Part shown: in pieces, positions 1 through 6,712 of the stretch
Layout of the letters: each line of letters starts with the position of its first letter
How positions within the stretch are numbered: position 1 is the first letter of the stretch
NCBI RefSeq assembly: GCF_042682565.1
Contig: NZ_JBHUIC010000005.1
DNA length: 64,000 nt
Source: Pistricoccus aurantiacus
GTDB taxonomy: Bacteria; Pseudomonadota; Gammaproteobacteria; Pseudomonadales; Halomonadaceae
Strand: one strand, 5' to 3'
The notes under the pieces: model-generated
Databases searched by the model: none
Seen by the model: the letters and a program-made list of their open reading frames with translations, nothing else
Told to the model about the DNA's origin: nothing
Program-made: the position numbers and the translations under genes

Positions 1-387
1 CTCAAACGTGAATTGCCCGACAGCCTCAGGCGCAAGACGATTTGCGTGGTTCAGGTCGTGGTTCTGCTGCTGGCGCTGCTGCCTTTTATCGGTACCGCCT
101 GGGCGAGTGGGCTATCCGCATTGGCACTGGGACTCCTTGGGCTATCCTTTGGTATGGACATTCGCTGGCTGTTCCATCACCGTCAGGCGCCAATATCCCT
201 CGAACCACTTTGTAGGACGCCGACCACTCACCCCGATTCCAATACATCCGGAGATTACCCCCATGTCGTTCATCAGTTTTCCAGCCGTCACTCCGCTTGC
301 TCCTCCCTTTCATCGAGCCATGATGCTGACGCTGCTGATCGCTCTGGGAGCGGCGCCATCGGCTTGGGCGGAAAAGCGTACCTATGA
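1..387 (+). CDS. C-terminal part of an integral membrane protein, possibly CDP-alcohol phosphatidyltransferase (5' truncated by window edge)
   Basis: The frame is open from the first base. It encodes a basic stretch (LKRELPDSLRRK), then two hydrophobic helices (about residues 13-32 and 36-50) and a basic end (DIRWLFHHR). This resembles the last two helices of CDP-alcohol phosphatidyltransferases, but no catalytic motif lies inside the window, so the family is a guess. The frame does not stop where expected: it continues through low-complexity sequence into the next gene and ends at 387. A TAG at 213-215 in the neighbouring frame would be a natural end, so a one-base indel (real or a sequencing error) is possible. 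Real coding sequence probably stops near 200. Confidence 0.4.
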   Translation, partial: LKRELPDSLRRKTICVVQVVVLLLALLPFIGTAWASGLSALALGLLGLSFGMDIRWLFHHRQAPISLEPLCRTPTTHPDSNTSGDYPHVVHQFSSRHSACSSLSSSHDADAADRSGSGAIGLGGKAYL

Positions 388-892
388 GATCGATCCGGAG
401 CATTTCTCCATCGGTTTCTCGGTCTCTCATGTAGGCTACGCGGATGTCATCGGGCTATTTATCGAAGGCAGCGGGGAGTTCGTCTACGATGAAGCTACCC
501 AGACGCTTCATGAAGGCCGAGTGGAGATCGCCGCGGACAGCGTCTTTACCGGTCATGAAGAACGCGACGAGCATGTGCGCGACAAGGATTTTCTCGACGT
601 CGACGATGCCTCGACAATCGTGTTCGTTGCCCGGGAGCTGACCACGGATTCTCCTACCACCGGCACTCTCGAAGGCGATCTCACCTTGCTTGGCGAGACG
701 CATCCGATCACTCTGGACGTGACCCTCAACAAGGCGGCGCGCTATCCCTTCGGCCACAAGGAATACACGCTGGGCATTTCCGCCACCACGGTGATCGAAC
801 GCTCCCGCTGGGGCATGGATTACGCCGTGGACAACGGCCTGGTGGGTGACGAGGTGGCGGTGCGTCTGGAATTTGAAGCCATCCGGCAATAA
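263..892 (+). CDS. YceI family periplasmic lipid-binding-like protein
   Basis: A 209-residue YceI-family protein with a secretory leader (hydrophobic MMLTLLIALGAAPSAWA ending in an AWA-type cleavage site) followed by the mature start EKRTYEIDPEHFSIGFSVSH. The family folds as a lipocalin-like beta barrel that binds polyisoprenoids; a physiological role is rarely known. The ATG at 263 is preceded by GGAG at a usable distance; a second start at 320 directly before the hydrophobic core would give a more typical short signal peptide. YceI genes often follow a cytochrome b561 or other membrane gene, as here. A second, clearly different YceI protein lies at 2908-3477. Confidence 0.9.
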   Translation: MSFISFPAVTPLAPPFHRAMMLTLLIALGAAPSAWAEKRTYEIDPEHFSIGFSVSHVGYADVIGLFIEGSGEFVYDEATQTLHEGRVEIAADSVFTGHEERDEHVRDKDFLDVDDASTIVFVARELTTDSPTTGTLEGDLTLLGETHPITLDVTLNKAARYPFGHKEYTLGISATTVIERSRWGMDYAVDNGLVGDEVAVRLEFEAIRQ

Positions 893-932
893 TTGAACAC
901 CCAGGAACCCTCTACTTTTTCGAAGGAAAAGA

Positions 933-1604
933 ATGAAGAATTACAATTTCGACGACTTGAAAATCGCCTGCCGCGACGACTGGCGCGCCTACATCCAGCA
1001 CGATTTCGTTCGCCAGCTCGGCGCCGGCATCCTGCCCGGAGATGCCTTTCGCCATTATCTGCAGCAGGACTACCTGTTCCTGATCCACTTCGCCCGGGCC
1101 TACGCCCTGGCGGTCTACAAGAGCCGCAACATGACGGAGCTGCGCCACGGCTTCGAGGGCTTGAAGACCATCGTCGACGTGGAACTCGGCCTGCACGTGG
1201 ACTACTGTCGGGAATGGGGCATCTCCGAGGACGACCTGGCCCGGCTGCCGGAAGCCAAGGCGACCCTTGCCTACACCCGCTATGTGCTGGATACCGGCAA
1301 TCGGGGCGACCTGCTCGACATGCACGTGGCCCTCGCTCCCTGCCTGGTGGGCTACGGCGAAATCGCCAACTGGCTCAATGAGCAAAACGACACCCGGCGC
1401 GGTGCGGGAAATCCTTTTGATGCCTGGATCGCCATGTACGAAAGCGACGACTTTCAGGCCGCCATGCGCGCGGAAGTCGACTGGCTGAACGCCCGGCTCG
1501 CCACGGTGACCGACGGACGCTTCGATGAGCTCGCCACCATTTTTCGCGATGCCACTCGCCTGGAGATCGATTTCTGGCAGATGGGTCTGGACAAAGCCAG
1601 TTGA
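933..1604 (+). CDS. tenA: TenA family aminopyrimidine aminohydrolase / thiaminase II
   Basis: A 223-residue all-helical TenA protein of standard length. The expected active-site residues are present: Asp46 (QQDYLFL), Cys137 (ALAPCLVGYGEI), Tyr141 and Glu211 (RLEIDFWQM). TenA salvages the pyrimidine half of degraded thiamine by hydrolysing aminopyrimidines to HMP. The ATG at 933 follows an AAGGAAAAG ribosome site. It is followed at about 106 bp by a class V aminotransferase on the same strand. No thiamine-pyrophosphate riboswitch is recognisable in the short upstream gap, and no other thi genes are nearby. The narrower substrate is not determined by the sequence. Confidence 0.88.
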   Translation: MKNYNFDDLKIACRDDWRAYIQHDFVRQLGAGILPGDAFRHYLQQDYLFLIHFARAYALAVYKSRNMTELRHGFEGLKTIVDVELGLHVDYCREWGISEDDLARLPEAKATLAYTRYVLDTGNRGDLLDMHVALAPCLVGYGEIANWLNEQNDTRRGAGNPFDAWIAMYESDDFQAAMRAEVDWLNARLATVTDGRFDELATIFRDATRLEIDFWQMGLDKAS

Positions 1605-1710
1605 ACCGAGCGGTCAGACAAGCGGCGAAAAGCGCAGTCTTGCGGTTGGCTATCAGCGCTGGAAATCCTTATCCTATTGGTTTCACCATCGTTAAATCTT
1701 GGAGAGAGAA

Positions 1711-2835
1711 ATGGCAGGCCTGTTACCCGATGTCGATCCAAATGGACTGCTCGAATATTCGGTGGTGTATACCGATCGCTCGCTGAACCACATGTCGAAG
1801 AAATTTCAGAACGTCGTCAACGACGTGCTCGACATGCTCAAGGAAGTCTACAACGCTCATAGCGCCGTCCTGATGCCGGGTAGCGGCACCTTCGGCATGG
1901 AAGCGGTGGCGCGTCAGTTCGCCACCGGCCAACAGGTTCTGGTGCTGCGCAACGGCTGGTTCAGCTACCGCTGGACGCAGATCTTCGATATGGGCGACAT
2001 CCCCGCCACTTCCTACGTGTTGAAGGCCCAGCGCCAGGGCGATGGCGCTCAGGATCCCTTCGAACCGGCTCCCATCGAGCAGGTAGTCGCCACCATCGAG
2101 GAAGAAAAGCCCGCCCTGGTGTTCGCGCCCCACGTGGAAACCTCCTCCGGCATGATCTTGCCAAACGACTACCTCAAGCAGGTGGCGGAGGCGGTACACG
2201 AGGCCGGCGGACTCTTTGTGCTGGACTGCATCGCCTCGGGAGATATCTGGGTCGATATGCGGGAAACCGGCGTGGATGTGCTGATCAGCGCCCCCCAGAA
2301 AGGCTGGACCAGCTCCCCGGGCTGCGCCATGGTGATGCTATCCGAGCAGGCGGAAGCTCGGCTCAAGGAAACCACCAGCACCAGCTTCGCCGCGGATCTG
2401 CGCAAGTGGCGGGATATCATGGCGGCCTACGAGAACGGCGGCCATGCCTATCACGCCACCCTGCCCACGGACGGCATTCTCCAGCTGCGCGATGTGATGC
2501 GCGAGACCCGGGAATACGGCTTCGGCAAAGTGCGAAGCGAACAGCAGGAGCTTGGCGACGCGGTACGCGCCCTGCTGGTGGAGCACGGCTATCCGAGCGT
2601 CGCCGCCAAAGGCTATCAGGCGCCGGGCGTGGTGGTCAGCTATACCCAGGATTCCGGTCTTCCCGCCAAGTTTGCCGCCCAGGGCGTGCAGATCGCCGCC
2701 GGCGTGCCGCTGATGTGCGACGAAGGCGACGATTTCCAGACCTTCCGCATCGGCCTGTTCGGCCTGGACAAGCTGAACAACACTCAGCGCAGCGTGGAGA
2801 ATCTGCGCAAGGCGTTGGAAAAAATCCAAGGCTAA
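1711..2835 (+). CDS. Class V PLP-dependent aminotransferase (alanine-glyoxylate aminotransferase-like)
   Basis: A 374-residue fold-type I PLP enzyme. The phosphate-binding loop is visible as GSGTFGMEAVARQF (about residues 57-70), the cofactor-ring aspartate as Asp172 in LDCIASG, and the Schiff-base lysine as Lys197 in SAPQKGWTSSPG. The family includes alanine-glyoxylate, serine-glyoxylate and 2-aminoethylphosphonate aminotransferases; the sequence places it near the alanine/serine-glyoxylate group without fixing the substrates. The ATG at 1711 is chosen because GGAGAGAG sits 6 bases upstream; an in-frame TTG at 1699 has no such site. It shares orientation with tenA and ends before a strong terminator. 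Confidence 0.85.
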   Translation: MAGLLPDVDPNGLLEYSVVYTDRSLNHMSKKFQNVVNDVLDMLKEVYNAHSAVLMPGSGTFGMEAVARQFATGQQVLVLRNGWFSYRWTQIFDMGDIPATSYVLKAQRQGDGAQDPFEPAPIEQVVATIEEEKPALVFAPHVETSSGMILPNDYLKQVAEAVHEAGGLFVLDCIASGDIWVDMRETGVDVLISAPQKGWTSSPGCAMVMLSEQAEARLKETTSTSFAADLRKWRDIMAAYENGGHAYHATLPTDGILQLRDVMRETREYGFGKVRSEQQELGDAVRALLVEHGYPSVAAKGYQAPGVVVSYTQDSGLPAKFAAQGVQIAAGVPLMCDEGDDFQTFRIGLFGLDKLNNTQRSVENLRKALEKIQG

Positions 2836-2870
2836 CCTTGGTTTCAGCCTATATGAACAGGCCTTCAGTC

Positions 2871-2901
2871 AACGCCACGCCGTCGGGTCGTGGCGTTTTT
2901 T
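2871..2901 (+). terminator. Rho-independent terminator after the aminotransferase
   Basis: A perfect 9-bp stem, AACGCCACG (2871-2879) and CGTGGCGTT (2889-2897), with a 9-base loop runs into a T tract. It closes the tenA-aminotransferase unit and lies just before the end of the convergent YceI gene. Confidence 0.9.
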
Positions 2902-2907
2902 ATCAAA

Positions 2908-3477
2908 TCAGTCGCTTCGCTCAAGGGTGAGATCGACCACCACCTCCACCGGATAGGCGACGGTATCGTCCTCCGCCCATTCGCCCTGGCCGATACCGAA
3001 GTCGGTACGGTTCAAGGTCGTGCGGCCCTGCATGCTGGCGCGATCGCCATCCGCCTGCCACTCGAAGGGCAATACCACTTCCCGTTCGATACCCCGCAGG
3101 GTCAGGGTACCCACCGCCTCGAAGGGCGCCTCGTCTCCCTCGCGAATCATCGATGTCACATAGGTCGCCTGGGGAAAGCGCTCGAAGAAGAACCACTCCT
3201 CGTCCGGGAGCGCGTCGTTGCGCTGTGAATTTCCCGCATCGATGCTCGTCACATCGATGGTGACATCGAAACGACTCTCCTCGAGAGCCGCCTTCGAGAA
3301 GCGTATCTCTGCCTCGAACTCGGCAAACTCCCCCTCGAATTCATCACCATCCTGCGTGGCGACAAAACCCAGCCGGCTCTCGTCCTGAACGATATCCCAA
3401 GCGGTGGCATCCGCCTGAGCGGTACTCAACCACCCCATCATCCACCCGCCAATCATCAGTACCATCGCGGAACGCAT
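2908..3477 (-). CDS. YceI family protein (second copy)
   Basis: A 189-residue YceI-domain protein with a signal peptide (MRSAMVLMIGGWMMGWLSTAQA) and mature start DATAWDIVQDESRLGFVATQ. The barrel strands include TLNRTDFGIGQGEW, the YceI signature equivalent to R-x-D-FG. The ATG at 3477 follows AGGAAG; an upstream in-frame start at 3537 would add 20 residues before the leader and is disfavoured. It is convergent to the aminotransferase. Similarity to the YceI protein at 263-892 is limited to family motifs, so the two look like separate acquisitions or an old duplication rather than a tandem copy. Confidence 0.9.
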   Translation of the reverse strand: MRSAMVLMIGGWMMGWLSTAQADATAWDIVQDESRLGFVATQDGDEFEGEFAEFEAEIRFSKAALEESRFDVTIDVTSIDAGNSQRNDALPDEEWFFFERFPQATYVTSMIREGDEAPFEAVGTLTLRGIEREVVLPFEWQADGDRASMQGRTTLNRTDFGIGQGEWAEDDTVAYPVEVVVDLTLERSD

Positions 3478-3566
3478 AGTGTTCGCTTCCTCGGAATCAT
3501 CGATCGTTGAAACAAAACGCCCATCTCCTAGATGCATTTACACATCATCAGTTCAGCAACAGCATT

Positions 3567-4070
3567 TCAACCATCGAACTGGAACAGTCGAGGATCCATG
3601 GGAAATTCAAAATGAGTCAGCGTCGCCTTGGCCGCAGTCGGATGCAGCGGATTGAAAAGGTAGTTGCAGTTATAGGGAACGATCACCGTAGGCACCTGCA
3701 GCAGCAGGGTTTCAACCTCCTCAAGCCAGGCATCCCCGATGCGCCGGGTGATCGCAAGATTGTCATTCCACCCTGCCGGCAGCTCAGCGCGCACATCTCG
3801 CGCTTTGACGTCTTCGGGCAGCTCGACGCGCAACAGTGTGAGTTCTTCCGGCAGCTCATCCATGCTCAACTCGAAGTGTACAAGCACCTCCAAAAGCGCG
3901 GTGGCCGGACAGTCGGCAAGGTACACAGCCGAAGTGTGAGGCAAATTGCCGAAACGCCCAAGTCGAGCGTTGCTGGCAGTGCGCCCGTTTAACGCGCACA
4001 TGACGAGAGCCGATCTGTTCACGGTGTCATGCAAAAAGGATGGAGCAACTGAATGAGCATGTTCAAGCAT
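3567..4070 (-). CDS. RES-domain protein, apparently orphan and N-terminally diverged
   Basis: A 167-residue protein with the core of a RES domain: SAVYLADCPATALLEVLVHFE near residues 48-68 and the C-terminal NYLFNPLHPTAAKA motif. RES proteins are usually NAD-degrading toxins paired with an Xre-type antitoxin encoded immediately upstream. Here there is no antitoxin gene: upstream lie only a hairpin and a short open end (reading LAEHDVNELDQR then stop at 4083-4121). The canonical N-terminal strand and the G-G-R-W-N segment are replaced by a weaker ARLGRFGNLP, and the start at 4070 has a poor ribosome site. It may be inactive or truncated; activity cannot be judged from sequence alone. Confidence 0.7.
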   Translation of the reverse strand: MLEHAHSVAPSFLHDTVNRSALVMCALNGRTASNARLGRFGNLPHTSAVYLADCPATALLEVLVHFELSMDELPEELTLLRVELPEDVKARDVRAELPAGWNDNLAITRRIGDAWLEEVETLLLQVPTVIVPYNCNYLFNPLHPTAAKATLTHFEFPMDPRLFQFDG

Positions 4071-4153
4071 TGGACTCTTGAGTCAATCAACGTTTAACGT
4101 TGATCCAGTTCGTTCACGTCATGCTCTGCCAGGAATTTGTTTGAATAAACTAG

Positions 4154-4180
4154 GACGCCCGCTTTTATAAAGCGGGCGTC
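4154..4180. terminator. Bidirectional hairpin terminator downstream of the Yip1-like gene
   Basis: GACGCCCGC (4154-4162) pairs with GCGGGCGTC (4172-4180), and TTT/AAA extends the stem to 12 bp around a 3-base loop. It lies 30 bp past the stop of the minus-strand cyo-Yip1 unit. The following T content is modest, so termination strength is uncertain. Confidence 0.65.
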
Positions 4181-4210
4181 GAATCATGGTCTTTGGTCAG
4201 CGAGGGGCTT

Positions 4211-4816
4211 TCAGGTAAACCATTTCTCTCCATAGCCCCAGAGCAGCACCGTCGCGCCAAGCAGCGCTTCGAGTATCAGCACGCCGACCGCCAGAGTGGT
4301 GCTCGATACCACGAAGCCTTCTTCACGGCTGATGCCAAGAAACGCCGGAATACCCAGATACAGCAGATAGGCGGTGTAGCAAAGCCCGATGGTGCCTACC
4401 AGCAGACACAGCCAGATCAACGGGTACACCGCGACGATGCCGCTGAGGAACATCGGCGTGGCGATATAGCCGGCGAACACCACGCATCGGCGTAGGCTAG
4501 GTCGGTCGGCGTAGCGCTGCGCCGCCTTATACAACACGCTGCCTACCGCAAAGACCGCTGCCAGAATCACCAGATAGAAGACGATACCCGCATAGAGGGC
4601 GTCTTTATAACCCAGGAGAATGGCGTGATCGCCGCCCAGGCTCCAACCCACCTGAGTGGTGCCGATATAGGAACAGATGACCGGAATCGCCGCCAGCGCC
4701 AGGACGTGACGGGCATAGAGACGAGTCAGGGTCTCGCGCTCCTCGCGAATCTGTTTCCATTCGCGCTTTGGATGAGCGAGCAGCCCCCAGACGTGCGGAA
4801 GCATTTCTATTTTCAT
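4211..4816 (-). CDS. Yip1/DUF1282-like multispanning membrane protein
   Basis: A 201-residue protein with about five hydrophobic helices (for example LALAAIPVICSYIG, FYLVILAAVFAVGSVLY, VAVYPLIWLCLLVGTIGLC, LILEALLGATVLLW) and a short polar N-terminus (MLPHVWGLLAHPKREWKQI) typical of Yip1-domain proteins. The ATG at 4816 is preceded by AAGGAA at good spacing, so the 6-residue-longer start at 4834 is rejected. It lies 38 bp downstream of cyoE on the same strand, so it is probably transcribed with the oxidase operon. No function is established for bacterial members; an envelope role is inference. Confidence 0.7.
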   Translation of the reverse strand: MKIEMLPHVWGLLAHPKREWKQIREERETLTRLYARHVLALAAIPVICSYIGTTQVGWSLGGDHAILLGYKDALYAGIVFYLVILAAVFAVGSVLYKAAQRYADRPSLRRCVVFAGYIATPMFLSGIVAVYPLIWLCLLVGTIGLCYTAYLLYLGIPAFLGISREEGFVVSSTTLAVGVLILEALLGATVLLWGYGEKWFT

Positions 4817-4854
4817 CAGGGATTTCCTTGCCATTTATATTGTTGGAGACAGCG

Positions 4855-5754
4855 TTACAGCGAGGTCCAGAGAGCGGGCGCCTGAGCCAGACTGGCGTCC
4901 AGCGACATCATCAGGCTCAAGGCGGTGATGGTCAGGATCGAGAAGCCGAACACCTGCCTGGCCCATTTCTCGTCGTCGCGGGCACGATAGCCTTCGAGTC
5001 CCAGATACAACCAGTAGACTCCCATGGCCAGGGCGACGATGAAGTATCCGGTACCGGCGTAGCCCGCCAGGCTGAGGGTCAGGGTCGCGACGACGAAGGC
5101 CAGGATGTAGCCGAGAATGTAATGCTTGGCGGTCTCGATGCCGCGCACCACCGGCAGCACCGGAATCGAGGCGGCCCGGTAATCCTTGAGGCGAAAGATG
5201 GCAATGGCGTAGGAATGCGGCATCTGCCACAGGCAGAAGATGACCAGCAGGGTCAGGGCGCCGGTATCGAATTGTCCGGTCACCGCACAGTAGCCCACCA
5301 CCGGCGGCACCGCCCCGGACAGGCTGCCCACCAGGGTGCCGTATTCGGAATGGCGCTTCATGTACAGGCTATAGACGCCCACATAGATCACGAAACCGAA
5401 GGCCGCCAGCCCCACCGTCAGGAGATTGGTACCCAGCGCCAGCGTGGTGAAGCCCGCGACGCCCAGCAGCATCGCAAACCAGAGCGTCTCGGCAGGCGTG
5501 ATCCGACCCTGCACCAACGGGCGATTGCGGGTGCGCCACATCAGCGCGTCGATATCCCGATCGATGACGTTGTTGAAGGCGCACCCCGAGGCGATGACCA
5601 GCGCCAGACCGATCAGAGTAAGACAGAACAGCCAGGGATCGACCTCGCCTCGGGCAGCCAGAAAGAAGCCACCCATCAAGGAGATCACGTTGCCGCCGAT
5701 GATTCCCGGTTTGGTCAGGGTGAGAAAATCCTTGAGCCTGCCGCGCCGCGTCAT
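4855..5754 (-). CDS. cyoE: Protoheme IX farnesyltransferase (heme O synthase)
   Basis: A 299-residue UbiA-superfamily prenyltransferase that attaches a farnesyl group to heme b to make heme O for the bo3 oxidase. Family motifs are visible: LTKPGIIGGN at the N-terminus, the first aspartate-rich motif NNVIDRDIDALMWRT, and KRHSEYGTLVGSLSGAVPPVVGY, with about nine membrane helices. The start is the ATG at 5754, whose A overlaps the stop of cyoD (TAATG), indicating translational coupling; a longer in-frame start at 5796 lies inside cyoD and is unlikely. Confidence 0.95.
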   Translation of the reverse strand: MTRRGRLKDFLTLTKPGIIGGNVISLMGGFFLAARGEVDPWLFCLTLIGLALVIASGCAFNNVIDRDIDALMWRTRNRPLVQGRITPAETLWFAMLLGVAGFTTLALGTNLLTVGLAAFGFVIYVGVYSLYMKRHSEYGTLVGSLSGAVPPVVGYCAVTGQFDTGALTLLVIFCLWQMPHSYAIAIFRLKDYRAASIPVLPVVRGIETAKHYILGYILAFVVATLTLSLAGYAGTGYFIVALAMGVYWLYLGLEGYRARDDEKWARQVFGFSILTITALSLMMSLDASLAQAPALWTSL

Positions 5755-6086
5755 TAGCCGATCATCATGTTCAGATGCAGATGATGCATGATCCACAGCG
5801 AACCTCCCACGACCAGGGCCAGTATCAGTATCGTGAAAACGAAGGACATGACATTCCAGCCCTCGTCGGATTTGGTGCTCATGTGCATGAACAGGATCAG
5901 CTGCACGAGAATCTGCGCCACCGCCATGATCACGATAATGGCTACCGCGACGGCGGTGCTGAACGCTCCGCTCATCACCGCGGCGAAAGCAATCACCGTC
6001 AGCAGGATGGACAGAACCAGGCCCACTACATAGGACTTGACGCTGCCGTGGCTCGCGCCGCCCGGCGCCGTATGTGAGTCGCTCAT
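5754..6086 (-). CDS. cyoD: Cytochrome bo3 ubiquinol oxidase subunit IV
   Basis: A 110-residue small subunit with three membrane helices (VGLVLSILLTVIAFAAVMSG, VAVAIIVIMAVAQILVQLILFMH, VMSFVFTILILALVVGG) and the conserved HMSTKSDEGWN loop. It is required for assembly and stability of the bo3 complex. It is separated from cyoC by one base and coupled to cyoE, consistent with the classical cyoABCDE order. Confidence 0.95.
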   Translation of the reverse strand: MSDSHTAPGGASHGSVKSYVVGLVLSILLTVIAFAAVMSGAFSTAVAVAIIVIMAVAQILVQLILFMHMSTKSDEGWNVMSFVFTILILALVVGGSLWIMHHLHLNMMIG

Positions 6087-6087
6087 A

Positions 6088-6711
6088 TCACAGCACTCCC
6101 ATCAGGTAGACGAAGGAGAAGACGCAGATCCAGACGATATCCAGAAAGTGCCAGAACAGGCTCAGACACATGATGCGCGGCCGCGTCATGTCGTTCAGGC
6201 CCTTGGTGGACACCTGAACCAGCATCACCAGAATCCAGATCAGACCGAAGGTCACGTGCAGACCGTGGGTGCCCACCAAGGTGAAGAACGCGGTCAGGAA
6301 GGCGCTGCGATCCGGACCGAACCCTTCATGAATCAGATGCTGGAATTCGTAGATCTCCATGCCCACGAAACCCGCCCCCAGCAGGAAGGTAATGCCCAGC
6401 CAGATTCGTACCTGGTCCCGCTTGTCGACGTTCATCGCCAATACCGCGAGACCGTAGGTAAAGCTCGAGAACAGCAGCAGGAAGGTCTCCACCAGCACGA
6501 AGGGCAGTTCGAAGATGTCCTTTCCGGTGGGGCCCCCGGCCGTGCCCCCCACGAGCACGGCATAGGTGGCGAACAGCGATCCGAAGATCACCAGATCGCT
6601 CATCAGATAGACCCAGAAGCCGAAGACCTTGGTGCCGCCGGCATCGTGATGCTCGTGCTCGACGGTCTGAGCGTCGTGTTTGCTTGCAGTACTCATCGTT
6701 TGTGTCGTCAT
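6088..6711 (-). CDS. cyoC: Cytochrome bo3 ubiquinol oxidase subunit III
   Basis: A 207-residue subunit III of the heme-copper oxidase superfamily with five predicted helices, shorter than aa3-type subunit III as expected for CyoC. Characteristic stretches are TKVFGFWVYLMSDLVIFGSLFATY near residue 28 and LVGTHGLHVTFGLIWI near residue 145. It stabilises subunit I and starts one base after the cyoB stop. No metal ligands are expected. Confidence 0.95.
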   Translation of the reverse strand: MTTQTMSTASKHDAQTVEHEHHDAGGTKVFGFWVYLMSDLVIFGSLFATYAVLVGGTAGGPTGKDIFELPFVLVETFLLLFSSFTYGLAVLAMNVDKRDQVRIWLGITFLLGAGFVGMEIYEFQHLIHEGFGPDRSAFLTAFFTLVGTHGLHVTFGLIWILVMLVQVSTKGLNDMTRPRIMCLSLFWHFLDIVWICVFSFVYLMGVL

Positions 6712-6712
6712 A

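Noticed and set aside
893..932. Thiamine-pyrophosphate riboswitch before tenA
   Set aside because: The gap is only 40 bp and lacks the conserved riboswitch core.
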